A DNA stretch of 64,000 nt from Tahibacter soli (GTDB lineage Bacteria; Pseudomonadota; Gammaproteobacteria; Xanthomonadales; Rhodanobacteraceae), in the NCBI RefSeq assembly GCF_025717065.2, contig NZ_JAOVZO020000014.1:124001-188000 (forward strand), given 5' to 3'. Under the pieces are notes generated by a model. That model searched no databases. It was not told the DNA's origin and saw only the letters and a list, made by a program, of their open reading frames with translations. A program made the position numbers and the translations under genes. Below, one piece after another: positions 55,369-64,000 of this stretch. Numbering within the stretch: position 1 is the first letter of the stretch; each line of letters begins with the position of its first letter.

Positions 55369-57744
55369 ATGATCCGCATACGCCGCCTGACCGTCGCCAT
55401 TGCCGCTTCTTTGGCGGCATTGCCCGCCGCCGCCCAATCCCCAAAGGACGCCGATTCGCTCGAAACCGTGATCGTCACCGGCACGCGCGTCGTCGATCGC
55501 ACGGTGTCCGAGTCGACGTCGCCGATCGACATCATCACGCCGGCCGCGCTCGAAGCGACCGGCACGATCGAGCTCGCCACCGCGCTCGCGCGCGTGCTGC
55601 CGTCGCTGAATTTTCCGCGCCCGGCCATTTCCGACGGTACCGACGCGGTGAAGCCGGCGCAGTTGCGCGGCCTCGCGCCCGACCAGGTGCTGGTGCTCGT
55701 CAACGGCAAGCGCCGCCACACCACCGCGCTGATCAACCTCAACGACAGCCAGGGCCGCGGTTCGTCGCCGGTCGATCTCAACGCGATACCGATCGCCGCG
55801 ATCGAGCGCGTCGAGGTGCTGCGCGACGGCGCGTCGGCGCAATACGGCTCGGACGCGATCGCCGGCGTCGTCAACATCGTCCTCAAGGGCAGCGACAAGG
55901 GCGGCGGGCTGTCGGCGCGCTACGGCCAGTTCTCCGCCGGCGACGGCGAGCAGTACCAGCTGGCCGGCGACGCCGGGTTCGCGCTCGGCGAGCGCGGGTT
56001 TCTGCACGTGGCGGGGCAGGCCGGCCACAACGACCAGACCGATCGCGCGCGGCCGTACATCGGCGCGCCGGGTCCGGCCGCGCCGCCGTACGACAAGGTC
56101 GTACAGCGCTACGGCGATCCGGAAATCGACCAGGGCGCGGTGTCGTACAACGGCGAATTCGGCGTCGGCGAGCGCGCGTCGCTGTATTCGTTCGGCATGG
56201 CGAGCAACCGCGACGTGCTGTCGAACGGCTTCTTCCGGCCGGCCGGCGATTCGCGCAACATTCCGGCCATTTATCCGAACGGATTTCTGCCGAATATCCA
56301 CAACGTCTCGAAAGACCGCTCGATCGTCGCCGGCCTGCGCGGCGTGCTCGGCGCCGACTGGAACTACGACGTCAGCTACAATTACGGCTACAACAAGCTG
56401 AGTTTCGATATCGAAAACACATTGAACCGCAGCCTCGGGCCGACGTCGCCGACCGCGTTCTATGCGGGCAGTCTCGAAGTGACCCAGAACGTCGCGAACG
56501 TCGATTTCACGAAGCCGATCGCGGTGGGCTGGCTCGAATATCCGATCACGTTCGCGTTCGGCGCCGAGCGGCGCGACGAGAAGTTCAACCAGAGCCCCGG
56601 CGAGCTCGGCTCGTACGTCGACGGCGACGGGCCCGTCAACACGCCGCCCGGCGCGCAGGTGTTTCCGGGCTTCAAGCCCGAGGATGCCGGTCATCGCGAC
56701 CGCAGCAGCTGGTCGGTCTACGCCGACTTCGAGGCCGATCTGACCGACAAGCTGTCGGCCGGCGTCGCGGGACGGTACGAGGACTACAGCGATTTCGGCA
56801 CGACGACGTCGGGCAAGTTCTCGGCGCGCTACGCGTTCACCGACGCCGTCGCGCTGCGCGGCACCGTGTCGAGCGGTTTTCGCGCACCGTCGCTGCAGCA
56901 GCAGTTCTTCCAGTCGACCGCGACGAACTTCATCGGCGGCGTGCCGTTCGACGTGCGCACGTTCGCGGTCGACAATCCGACCGCGATCGCGCTCGGCGCC
57001 GAACCGCTCAAGGCCGAGGAGTCGACGAACTACGGACTCGGCCTCGTGCTGTCGCCGGCCGAAGGCCTCTACGTGACGATCGACGCGTACCGCATCGACA
57101 TCGACGATCGCATCATCCTGTCGGAAAACCTGATCGGTCCCGCGGTGACGGCGTTCCTCGAAACGCGCGGCATCTTCGGCGTCACCGGCGGCCGCTATTT
57201 CACGAACGCGGTCGACACGAAGACGACCGGCGTCGACGTCATCGGCACGTACAAGTGGACGTTCGCGTCGGGCGAAGTCGACTGGACCGTCGGCTACAAT
57301 TATTCCAAGACGAAGATCGAGCGCATCGCGCCGAATCCGCCGGAACTGACGGCCGGCGGCCTCAACCTGCAGCGCATCGGCCGCGTGGAGCAGGGGCGCA
57401 TCACGATCGGCGCGCCGCGCGACAAGGTGCTGCTCGGCGGCGTGTGGAAAACCGGCGACTGGACCTTCTCCGGCACGGCGACGCGCTACGGCGAGTTCAG
57501 CGCGCTGAACGCGAGTCCGGCGCTCGACCAGACGTTCGGCGCGAAATGGACGGTCGACGTCTCGGCGTCGTACCAGCTCGACCGGTGGAGCTTCACGCTC
57601 GGCGGCGACAACATCTTCGACGCGTATCCCGACGAGTTCGTCTTCGCGACGTCGAACGGTGGCCAGCTGCCGTATCCGCGCAACGCGCCGTTCGGATTCA
57701 ACGGCGCGTTCGTGTACGGGAAGGTCGGTTACGCCTGGGAATGA
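55369..57744 (+). CDS. TonB-dependent outer-membrane receptor
   Basis: A 791-residue receptor. CGGGGG precedes the ATG and a signal peptide follows (MIRIRRLTVAIAASLAALPAAAQ). The TonB box is DSLETVIVTGTR. The plug domain (about residues 35-165) contains LRGLAPDQVLVLVNGKRRH and IERVEVLRDGASAQYGSDAIAGVVNIVLK, all typical. The 22-strand barrel fills the rest, with FRAPSLQQQFFQS and the penultimate strand FTLGGDNIFDAYPDE. Receptors of this class bring in siderophores, cobalamin, sugars or plant compounds; the substrate is unknown. The end GYAWE lacks the usual final Phe. It stands alone, convergent with the citrate synthase gene. Confidence 0.92.
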   Translation: MIRIRRLTVAIAASLAALPAAAQSPKDADSLETVIVTGTRVVDRTVSESTSPIDIITPAALEATGTIELATALARVLPSLNFPRPAISDGTDAVKPAQLRGLAPDQVLVLVNGKRRHTTALINLNDSQGRGSSPVDLNAIPIAAIERVEVLRDGASAQYGSDAIAGVVNIVLKGSDKGGGLSARYGQFSAGDGEQYQLAGDAGFALGERGFLHVAGQAGHNDQTDRARPYIGAPGPAAPPYDKVVQRYGDPEIDQGAVSYNGEFGVGERASLYSFGMASNRDVLSNGFFRPAGDSRNIPAIYPNGFLPNIHNVSKDRSIVAGLRGVLGADWNYDVSYNYGYNKLSFDIENTLNRSLGPTSPTAFYAGSLEVTQNVANVDFTKPIAVGWLEYPITFAFGAERRDEKFNQSPGELGSYVDGDGPVNTPPGAQVFPGFKPEDAGHRDRSSWSVYADFEADLTDKLSAGVAGRYEDYSDFGTTTSGKFSARYAFTDAVALRGTVSSGFRAPSLQQQFFQSTATNFIGGVPFDVRTFAVDNPTAIALGAEPLKAEESTNYGLGLVLSPAEGLYVTIDAYRIDIDDRIILSENLIGPAVTAFLETRGIFGVTGGRYFTNAVDTKTTGVDVIGTYKWTFASGEVDWTVGYNYSKTKIERIAPNPPELTAGGLNLQRIGRVEQGRITIGAPRDKVLLGGVWKTGDWTFSGTATRYGEFSALNASPALDQTFGAKWTVDVSASYQLDRWSFTLGGDNIFDAYPDEFVFATSNGGQLPYPRNAPFGFNGAFVYGKVGYAWE

Positions 57745-57762
57745 ACCGGCGAATTCGCCGGG

Positions 57763-58962
57763 TCAGACCCCGTCGCCCGGCGGCGCCCCGGCATACCGCG
57801 CGCGCGGCCGGATCAGCCGGCCCTGTTCCTGCTGCTCGAGCGCGTGCGCGAGCCAGCCGGCGAGGCGGCCCGCGGCGAACAGCACGAGTGCCGCGCCGGC
57901 GGACAGCGCATACAGGCGGCCGATCGCGCCGAGCGCGAGGTCGAGATTCGGCTTGAGCCCGCTGGCCGCCTCGGCGCGTGCGATCAGCGCGTCGAGATCG
58001 CGCAGCGCCGCCGAGCCCGCGTGCCGCTCGCGCAGCATCGCGAGCAGTTCCGCGGCGCGGGGGTCGCCGTGCGGATACAACGCGTGGCCGAAGCCGGGCA
58101 GGTCGTCGCCGCGGTCCCAGCGCGCGGCGACGTCGTCCGCGCCGGCACCGATCAGCGCGTACGTACGCGCCGTGGCGCCGCCGTGGCGCGGGCCGGTCAT
58201 CGCCGCGAGGCCGGTCGCGACCGTCGCGTGCAGATGCGCGCCGGTCGACGCGACCACGCGCGCGGCGAACGCCGACACGTTGAGTTCGTGCTCGGCCGAC
58301 AGCACGAGCGCGGCGCGCACGACGTCGGCGAAACCGGCGTCGCCGGGACGCCACGCATCGGCGATCTGACGATGCACCGGCGCGACGCCGGGCAGGCCGC
58401 TGGTCAGCAGCGCCGCGTTCTGGCGCACGAGCCGCGCGGCGATCTCGCGCCGCACGTGCGGCGACAGGTTGAACGAGTGGCGCTCGGCCACGCCGAGCAG
58501 CGGTATCGCCGCGAGCGCGCGTTCGAGCGGCGGCAGCGTCGCGTCGGCCGCGACCGCCGCCACCGCCGCGGGCCACGCACTCGGCGGCGGCGTAGCGAAC
58601 GGGTCGGCCTCGGCGCATTCCCACAATCGGCGCGCGACGTCTTCGAGCGTTGCGCCGGCCCGCGCCGCCTCGACCGCCGAGGCGCCGCGATAGTACGGAC
58701 CGTCCGGCAGGATCTGCGAGATCCGCGTTTCGAGTACCGGCAGGCCGCGATCGAGGCTTTGCGCCGCGCCGCGCGCGGCGCCGCGGCCGACACGGCGGTT
58801 CTGCGCGAGCCGTTCGATGTCGGCGCGCCGATAGCCGCGCGTGCGCCGGTCCGGACCCGGCCGCGATTCGACGAGTCCGCGGCTGACGTAGGCGTACAGC
58901 GTCTGCAGATTGACGCCGAGAATGCGGCACGCCTCGGCGGCCGGGATCAGGTCGGGATCCAT
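57763..58962 (-). CDS. Citrate synthase-family protein fused to a MerR-like DNA-binding domain
   Basis: A 399-residue fusion. Residues 1-55 (LIPAAEACRILGVNLQTLYAYVSRGLVESR, then RGYRRADIERLAQ) form a MerR/excisionase-type winged helix. The rest is a complete citrate/2-methylcitrate synthase fold: SAEHELNVSAFAARVVAST, His260 in GPRHGGA, His293 in GFGHALYPHGDPRA, Asp341 in KPNLDLALGAIG and the end AGWLAHALEQ...RPRARY. The catalytic His-His-Asp set is kept, so it may condense acyl-CoA with oxaloacetate, bind these ligands as a sensor, or both. The ATG at 58962 lies 10 bases from a palindromic site. It is divergent from acnD-prpF, taking the place where prpR or prpC is expected. A dual enzyme-regulator is inferred. 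Confidence 0.85.
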   Translation of the reverse strand: MDPDLIPAAEACRILGVNLQTLYAYVSRGLVESRPGPDRRTRGYRRADIERLAQNRRVGRGAARGAAQSLDRGLPVLETRISQILPDGPYYRGASAVEAARAGATLEDVARRLWECAEADPFATPPPSAWPAAVAAVAADATLPPLERALAAIPLLGVAERHSFNLSPHVRREIAARLVRQNAALLTSGLPGVAPVHRQIADAWRPGDAGFADVVRAALVLSAEHELNVSAFAARVVASTGAHLHATVATGLAAMTGPRHGGATARTYALIGAGADDVAARWDRGDDLPGFGHALYPHGDPRAAELLAMLRERHAGSAALRDLDALIARAEAASGLKPNLDLALGAIGRLYALSAGAALVLFAAGRLAGWLAHALEQQEQGRLIRPRARYAGAPPGDGV

Positions 58963-58971
58963 GCCGATATG

Positions 58972-58998
58972 TTGATCGAGTCGATCAAGATTGATCAA
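58972..58998. promoter_or_regulatory. Operator with nested TTGATC palindromes between citrate synthase-HTH and acnD
   Basis: TTGATCGA-G-TCGATCAA (58972-58988) is a perfect 8-1-8 palindrome, followed two bases on by a second palindrome TTGATCAA (58991-58998). The site lies 10 bases before the leftward start and 93 bases before acnD. The adjacent DNA-binding citrate synthase is the obvious candidate to bind it. Confidence 0.7.
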
Positions 58999-59090
58999 TG
59001 CGTTCGAGGATGCCAGATTGCGCGCCAGAACGCGCGGCCGGATGCTTCCCGTGCCGCCGTGGCCCGCCACCTCGCACAATCGAGCCAGCC

Positions 59091-61685
59091 ATGAATACCG
59101 CCCATCGCAAGCCGCTGCCCGGAACCTCCCTCGACTGGTTCGACGCGCGCGCCGCCGTCGACGCGATCAAGCCCGGCGCCTACGCCGGCCTGCCGTACAC
59201 CTCGCGCGTGCACGCCGAAAACCTCGTGCGCCGTTGCGATCCGGCGCTCTTGACCGACGCGCTCGTGCAATTGATCGAGCGCCGCCGCGATCTCGACTTT
59301 CCGTGGTTTCCGGCGCGCGTGGTGTGCCACGACATTCTCGGCCAGACCGCGCTGGTCGATCTCGCCGGACTGCGCGACGCGATCGCCGACAAGGGCGGCG
59401 ATCCGGCGCTGATCAACCCGGTGGTGCCGACGCAGCTGATCGTCGACCACTCGCTCGCCGTCGAATACGGCGGCTACGACAAGAACGCGTTCGCGAAGAA
59501 CCGCGCGGTCGAGGACCGCCGCAACGAAGACCGCTTCCACTTCATCGACTGGACGAAGAAGGCGTTCAAGAACGTCGACGTGATTCCGCCGGGCAACGGC
59601 ATCATGCATCAGATCAATCTCGAGCGGATGTCGCCGGTCGTGCACGCGCAGGACGGCGTGGCGTTTCCCGACACGCTCGTCGGCACCGACAGCCATACGC
59701 CGCACGTCGACGCGCTCGGCGTCATCGCGATCGGCGTCGGCGGCCTCGAAGCCGAAAGCGTGATGCTCGGCCGCGCGTCGTGGATGCGCCTGCCGGACAT
59801 CATCGGCGTCGAACTCACCGGCCGGCCGCAGCCGGGCATCACCGCGACCGACGTCGTGCTCGCGCTGACCGAATTCCTGCGCAAGGAAAAAGTGGTCGGC
59901 GCCTACGTCGAGTTCTACGGCGAAGGCGCGTCCGCGCTGACGCTCGGCGATCGCGCGACGATCTCGAACATGACGCCGGAATTCGGCGCGACCGCCGCGA
60001 TGTTCTACATCGACGGTCAGACCATCGACTACCTGCGCCTGACCGGCCGCGAAGACGCGCAGGTGAAGCTCGTGGAAACCTATGCGAAGGCGGCGGGCCT
60101 GTGGGCCGACGATCTCGCCGCCGCGCAGTACGAGCGCACGCTGTCGTTCGATCTGTCGAGCGTCGTGCGCAACATGGCCGGCCCGTCGAACCCGCACAAG
60201 CGGCTGCCGACGAGCGCGCTCGCCGAGCGCGGCATCGCCGGTGCGTGGGAAGACGTCCCGGGGCAGATGCCCGACGGCGCCGTCATCATCGCCGCGATCA
60301 CGAGCTGCACGAACACGTCGAACCCGCGCAACGTCATCGCCGCGGGCCTGATCGCGCGCAACGCGAACGCGCGCGGCCTGACGCGCCGGCCGTGGGTGAA
60401 ATCGTCGCTCGCGCCGGGCTCCAAGGCCGTGCAGTTGTACCTCGAAGAAGCCGGCCTGCTGCCGGAACTCGAGAAGCTCGGCTTCGGCATCGTCGCGTTC
60501 GCGTGCACGACGTGCAACGGCATGAGCGGCGCGCTCGATCCCGCGATCCAGCAGGAAATCATCGATCGCGACCTCTACGCCACCGCGGTACTGTCGGGCA
60601 ATCGCAATTTCGACGGCCGCATCCATCCGTACGCGAAGCAGGCGTTTCTCGCGTCGCCGCCGCTCGTCGTTGCGTACGCGATCGCCGGCACGGTGCGTTT
60701 CGACATCGAGAAAGACGCACTCGGCCACGACGCCGACGGCAAGCCGGTGACGCTGAAGGACATCTGGCCGAGCGACGCGGAGATCGACGCGATCGTCGCG
60801 AGCAGCGTCAAGCCGGAACATTTCCGCAAAGTGTACGAGCCGATGTTCCGTTTCGCGGCCAGCGGCGGCGGGAAGATCAGCCCCCTGTACGACTGGCGCG
60901 CGCAGAGCACGTATATCCGCCGGCCGCCGTACTGGGAAGGCGCGCTCGCCGGCGAACGCACGCTGACCGGCATGCGTCCGCTCGCGGTGCTCGGCGACAA
61001 CATCACGACCGATCACCTGTCGCCGTCGAACGCGATCCTGCTCGACAGCGCGGCCGGCGAATATCTCGCGCGCATGGGGCTGCCGGAAGAAGACTTCAAC
61101 TCGTACGCGACGCATCGCGGCGACCATCTCACCGCGCAGCGCGCGACGTTCGCGAACCCGAAGCTCGTCAACGAAATGGCCGTCGTCGACGGCCAGGTGA
61201 AGCAGGGCTCGCTCGCGCGCCTGGAACCCGACGGCACCGTCATGCGCATGTGGGAGACGATCGAAACCTACATGGAACGCAAGCAGCCGCTGATCATCGT
61301 CGCCGGCGCCGACTACGGGCAGGGCTCGTCGCGCGACTGGGCGGCCAAGGGCGTGCGGCTCGCCGGCGTGGAGGCGATCGCCGCCGAAGGTTTCGAGCGC
61401 ATCCACCGCACGAACCTCATCGGCATGGGCGTACTGCCGCTCGAGTTCAAGCCGGGCACGAACCGCAAGACGCTCGCGATCGACGGCACCGAAACGTTCG
61501 ATGTGATCGGCACGCGCACGCCGCGCGCCGATCTGACGCTCGTGATCCATCGCCGCGACGGCGAGCGCGTCGAAGTGCCCGTGACGTGCCGGCTCGACAC
61601 CGCCGAGGAAGTGTCGATCTACGAGGCCGGCGGCGTGCTGCAGCGCTTCGCGCAGGATTTTCTCGAGTCGTCGCAGGCGGCCTGA
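59091..61685 (+). CDS. acnD: 2-methylisocitrate dehydratase, Fe/S-dependent (AcnD)
   Basis: An 864-residue aconitase-family enzyme that, with PrpF, dehydrates 2-methylcitrate in the methylcitrate cycle of propionate breakdown. Cluster cysteines lie in ITSCTNTSNP and ACTTCNGMSG. Substrate motifs VGTDSHTPHVDALGV and GADYGQGSSRDWAAKGVRLAG (swivelling domain) are intact. Length matches AcnD (about 865). Neighbour prpF and the absence of AcnA-specific context support AcnD over aconitase. The ATG at 59091 lacks a strong ribosome site; CACAAT a few bases upstream could be a -10 for a near-leaderless transcript. prpB and prpC are not in the window. Confidence 0.9.
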   Translation: MNTAHRKPLPGTSLDWFDARAAVDAIKPGAYAGLPYTSRVHAENLVRRCDPALLTDALVQLIERRRDLDFPWFPARVVCHDILGQTALVDLAGLRDAIADKGGDPALINPVVPTQLIVDHSLAVEYGGYDKNAFAKNRAVEDRRNEDRFHFIDWTKKAFKNVDVIPPGNGIMHQINLERMSPVVHAQDGVAFPDTLVGTDSHTPHVDALGVIAIGVGGLEAESVMLGRASWMRLPDIIGVELTGRPQPGITATDVVLALTEFLRKEKVVGAYVEFYGEGASALTLGDRATISNMTPEFGATAAMFYIDGQTIDYLRLTGREDAQVKLVETYAKAAGLWADDLAAAQYERTLSFDLSSVVRNMAGPSNPHKRLPTSALAERGIAGAWEDVPGQMPDGAVIIAAITSCTNTSNPRNVIAAGLIARNANARGLTRRPWVKSSLAPGSKAVQLYLEEAGLLPELEKLGFGIVAFACTTCNGMSGALDPAIQQEIIDRDLYATAVLSGNRNFDGRIHPYAKQAFLASPPLVVAYAIAGTVRFDIEKDALGHDADGKPVTLKDIWPSDAEIDAIVASSVKPEHFRKVYEPMFRFAASGGGKISPLYDWRAQSTYIRRPPYWEGALAGERTLTGMRPLAVLGDNITTDHLSPSNAILLDSAAGEYLARMGLPEEDFNSYATHRGDHLTAQRATFANPKLVNEMAVVDGQVKQGSLARLEPDGTVMRMWETIETYMERKQPLIIVAGADYGQGSSRDWAAKGVRLAGVEAIAAEGFERIHRTNLIGMGVLPLEFKPGTNRKTLAIDGTETFDVIGTRTPRADLTLVIHRRDGERVEVPVTCRLDTAEEVSIYEAGGVLQRFAQDFLESSQAA

Positions 61686-61728
61686 GCCGCGCGACGCCGC
61701 ACCGCATTACAGAATGGAATAGTTACGT

Positions 61729-62928
61729 ATGCCGCATCTGCCGCAAATCCGCATTCCCGCCACGTATATGCGCGGCGGCACCAGCAAGGGCGTATTCTTT
61801 TGCCTCGCCGACCTGCCCGAAGCGGCGCAGGTACCCGGCGCCGCGCGCGACCGGCTGCTGCTGCGCGTGATCGGCAGCCCCGATCCGTACGGCAAGCAGA
61901 CCGACGGCATGGGCGGCGGGACGTCGAGCACGAGCAAGGTCGTGATTCTGTCCGCGAGCACGCGGCCCGGTCACGACGTCGACTACCTGTTCGGCCAGGT
62001 GGCGATCGACCGCGCGTTCGTCGACTGGAGCGGCAACTGCGGCAATCTGACGGCGGCGGTCGGTTCGTTCGCGATCTCGAACGGCCTCGTCGACGCCGCG
62101 CGCATTCCGCGCGACGGCCTCTGCACGGTACGGATCTGGCAGGCGCAGATCGGCAAGACGATCGTCGCGCACGTGCCGATGACGGACGGGCAGGTGCAGG
62201 AAACCGGCGACTTCGAACTCGACGGCGTGACGTTTCCGGCGGCCGAGGTCGCGATCGAATTTCTCGATCCGGCCGACGTGGGCGAGGACGGCGGCGCGAT
62301 GTTTCCGACCGGCAACCTCGTCGACGACCTCGACGTGCCCGGCGTCGGCACGCTGAAGGCCACGCTGATCAACGCCGGCATTCCGACGATCTTCGTCGAC
62401 GCCGCCGCGGTCGGCTACACCGGCACCGAGCTGCAGGGCGCGATCAACGAAGACGCGAAAGCGCTCGCGATGTTCGAGACGATTCGCGCGCACGGCGCGG
62501 TGCGCATGGGGCTGATCCGCGACGTCGCGGAAGCGGCCAGCCGGCAGCACACGCCGAAGGTGGCGTTCGTCGCGAAACCGGCGACGTATACCGCGTCGAG
62601 CGGCAAGGTCGTCGATGCCGGCGAGATCGATCTCGTCGTGCGCGCGCTGTCGATGGGCAAGCTGCACCACGCGATGATGGGTACGGCCGCCGTCGCGATC
62701 GGCACGGCCGCGGCGGTGCCCGGCACGCTCGTCAATCTCGCGGCCGGCGGCGGCGAGCGCAGCGCGGTGCGCTTCGGTCACCCGTCCGGCACCTTGCGCG
62801 TCGGCGCCGAGGCGAAGCAGGTGGACGGGCAGTGGACCGTCACGCGCGCGCTGATGAGCCGCAGCGCGCGCGTGCTGATGGAAGGCCACGTGCGCGTGCC
62901 GGGCGGCGTGCTCGAAGCCGACGCGTAG
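61729..62928 (+). CDS. prpF: 2-methylaconitate isomerase PrpF
   Basis: A 399-residue isomerase of the diaminopimelate-epimerase-like fold. It converts the trans-2-methylaconitate made by AcnD to the cis isomer, allowing the methylcitrate cycle to continue. Active-site segments STSKVVIL (Lys70) and GNCGNLTAAVG (Cys104) are present, as is the start IPATYMRGGTSKGVFF. It lies 43 bases downstream of acnD in the same direction, forming an operon typical of bacteria that use AcnD in place of PrpD. Confidence 0.92.
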   Translation: MPHLPQIRIPATYMRGGTSKGVFFCLADLPEAAQVPGAARDRLLLRVIGSPDPYGKQTDGMGGGTSSTSKVVILSASTRPGHDVDYLFGQVAIDRAFVDWSGNCGNLTAAVGSFAISNGLVDAARIPRDGLCTVRIWQAQIGKTIVAHVPMTDGQVQETGDFELDGVTFPAAEVAIEFLDPADVGEDGGAMFPTGNLVDDLDVPGVGTLKATLINAGIPTIFVDAAAVGYTGTELQGAINEDAKALAMFETIRAHGAVRMGLIRDVAEAASRQHTPKVAFVAKPATYTASSGKVVDAGEIDLVVRALSMGKLHHAMMGTAAVAIGTAAAVPGTLVNLAAGGGERSAVRFGHPSGTLRVGAEAKQVDGQWTVTRALMSRSARVLMEGHVRVPGGVLEADA

Positions 62929-62959
62929 CGCGTACGCGTCGCCCTCCGCGCAGTGAAGT

Positions 62960-64000
62960 TCAGTGGTTGCCGCCCGGATCGGGCCGGCAGCCGGTCTGGT
63001 TCTGGAACGTGCGGGTCGCGCTCTGTCCGTCGGCCGAACCGACGACGAGCGTCGCCGTCGCGCCGCTCGCGACCTGCGCCGACAGGCCGTTCGGCGCCTG
63101 CGACAGCACGTTCGTCCACGTGAGCGTATACGGCAGGCTGCCGCCGCTGACGGTCGCGGTCGCGGTTTTCGTCGCGCCGCAGCCGCGCACGGACGACGGC
63201 ATCGCGACGTTCAACCCGTCGACGTTCACGCGATCGTCGTAGACCTGCGCCCAGCGGCCGTCGTAGCCGCCGTTCTGCGGCAGGTGCCAGCCGGCCGGGA
63301 GCCACACGCCGGCCTCGTAGTGCTCGCGCGTGTCGATCGCGCCGGAGTGCACGAGAAAATCGTGCTGGCGCCAGTAGGCGCCGAGCGACGCGTAGTCGCC
63401 GCTCGCGTCGGCGCGGTTGCGGTTGTAGCTGTCGCGGCCCGCGCCGCCGTAGCCGTCGAGCTTGTCCGAGCCCGAGATCGTGTCGGCGTTCGTCTCGGCC
63501 GAATAGCCGCCCCAGAACCAGGCCTTCGCGAGCACGCCTTCGCGGCCGTCGGTGAGGTTCGAACTCTGCGTATCGCGCGAGCCGAGATAGAAGCGCTGCA
63601 GGCCGGACGGCACCTGCGTCGTTCCGCTCTCGTCGACGATCGGACTGTCGAGCAGGATGTCGGCCGTCACGTCGCTCGTCCAGTTGAGCGACCAGTTCGC
63701 GCCGGACCACTGGCTCGCGAACACGTCGGCGAGATCCTGCAGTTCGTAGGTGATGCGGTTGACCGCGAACCAGCTGACCGTGCCGTCGACGCCCGCGGCG
63801 AGCGGCGCCGCATACGCATAGCTGATCGCGCGCGCGTTCCAGGCCGCGACGGCGGCCTGCGACGTTTCCGGTACCCAGACGTAGTGCACCGACTTGTCGT
63901 CGTCGTTGGTCACTTCGACTTCCGCCGACGCGCTGGCCGCGACGCGCGCGGCGATCGTGGCGTAGGAATCCTGCACGAAATGCAGCTCGTGGCCGTGCGT
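62960..64000 (-). CDS. Large secreted or surface protein, C-terminal part (partial)
   Basis: The frame is open to the end of the window (upstream residues THGHELHFVQDSYATI precede the first possible GTG at 63976), so this is the 3' part of a longer gene. About 345 residues are visible: a segment with VHYVWVPETSQAAVAAWNARA, a Tyr/Trp-rich central part (GVLAKAWFWGGYSAETNAD) and a C-terminal beta domain with two cysteines (VRGCGATKTATATV and NQTGCRPDPGGNH). No family is recognised. It is convergent with prpF, 31 bases apart. Confidence 0.6.
   Translation of the reverse strand, partial: THGHELHFVQDSYATIAARVAASASAEVEVTNDDDKSVHYVWVPETSQAAVAAWNARAISYAYAAPLAAGVDGTVSWFAVNRITYELQDLADVFASQWSGANWSLNWTSDVTADILLDSPIVDESGTTQVPSGLQRFYLGSRDTQSSNLTDGREGVLAKAWFWGGYSAETNADTISGSDKLDGYGGAGRDSYNRNRADASGDYASLGAYWRQHDFLVHSGAIDTREHYEAGVWLPAGWHLPQNGGYDGRWAQVYDDRVNVDGLNVAMPSSVRGCGATKTATATVSGGSLPYTLTWTNVLSQAPNGLSAQVASGATATLVVGSADGQSATRTFQNQTGCRPDPGGNH

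Overview
The window is a high-GC bacterial chromosome segment with dense, mostly intact genes. There are no rRNA or tRNA genes, insertion sequences, phage genes or CRISPR arrays that I can see. The gene families point to a Gram-negative gammaproteobacterium of the Xanthomonadales (Lysobacterales) type, possibly Rhodanobacteraceae or Dokdonella-like. The reasons are a QseB/QseC-type two-component pair, a TonB-dependent receptor, secreted proteins ending in an IFxNGFE tail, and an AcnD/PrpF methylcitrate module. This placement is inference from gene content; no marker gene is present.

Layout. 1-6149: the end of a TPR protein, a secreted protein with its own terminator, then a leftward, translationally coupled operon (small membrane protein, phosphodiesterase lipoprotein, sulfatase-TPR protein). 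The sulfatase N-terminus is out of frame at a CG-dinucleotide run. 6234-9638: a sulfotransferase, a small DUF2188-like protein, an AAC(3)-family acetyltransferase and a TMEM175-like channel. 9732-15143: a QseBC/PmrAB-type two-component system with a PmrA-like box in front of it, then a secreted hexaheme cytochrome. 15151-19669: GNAT, YegD-like Hsp70, a DUF2306-like membrane protein, a small hypothetical and a large secreted protein with a doubtful start. 19833-25814: a four-gene coupled signalling operon (hybrid kinase with three receivers, CheR, CheB, receiver-kinase). 25823-30165: a KefB-type antiporter, an aldo/keto reductase and a delta-60 repeat protein. 30380-33888: a LytS/LytTR pair flanked by two DUF2306-like membrane proteins.

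33908-38928: a secreted one-heme protein and a TetR regulator that runs in frame, without a stop, into a secreted S9 dipeptidyl peptidase, with twin palindromic operators in front of TetR. 39110-41824: a single protein joining a DNA-binding winged helix, a Ser/Thr kinase, a membrane helix and TPR repeats. 41943-45272: two small secreted or anchored proteins, a CrtC/AttH-like lipocalin with inserted repeats, and a cell-wall amidase. 45309-54820: an ExeM-type extracellular nuclease with DUF11 repeats, a GH25 lysozyme, a small membrane protein, an AraC regulator, a Tat-exported alpha/beta hydrolase with an altered active site, and a collagen-like secreted protein coupled to a small tail-motif protein. 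55369-64000: a TonB-dependent receptor, a citrate synthase fused to a MerR-type DNA-binding domain divergent from acnD-prpF across a palindromic operator, and a partial secreted protein.

The window therefore carries two themes: many secreted or envelope proteins (nuclease, peptidase, muramidases, cytochromes, receptor) and an unusual number of signalling and regulatory fusions. The most interesting candidates are the DNA-binding citrate synthase beside acnD-prpF, the winged-helix/kinase/TPR membrane protein, and the TetR-peptidase read-through.
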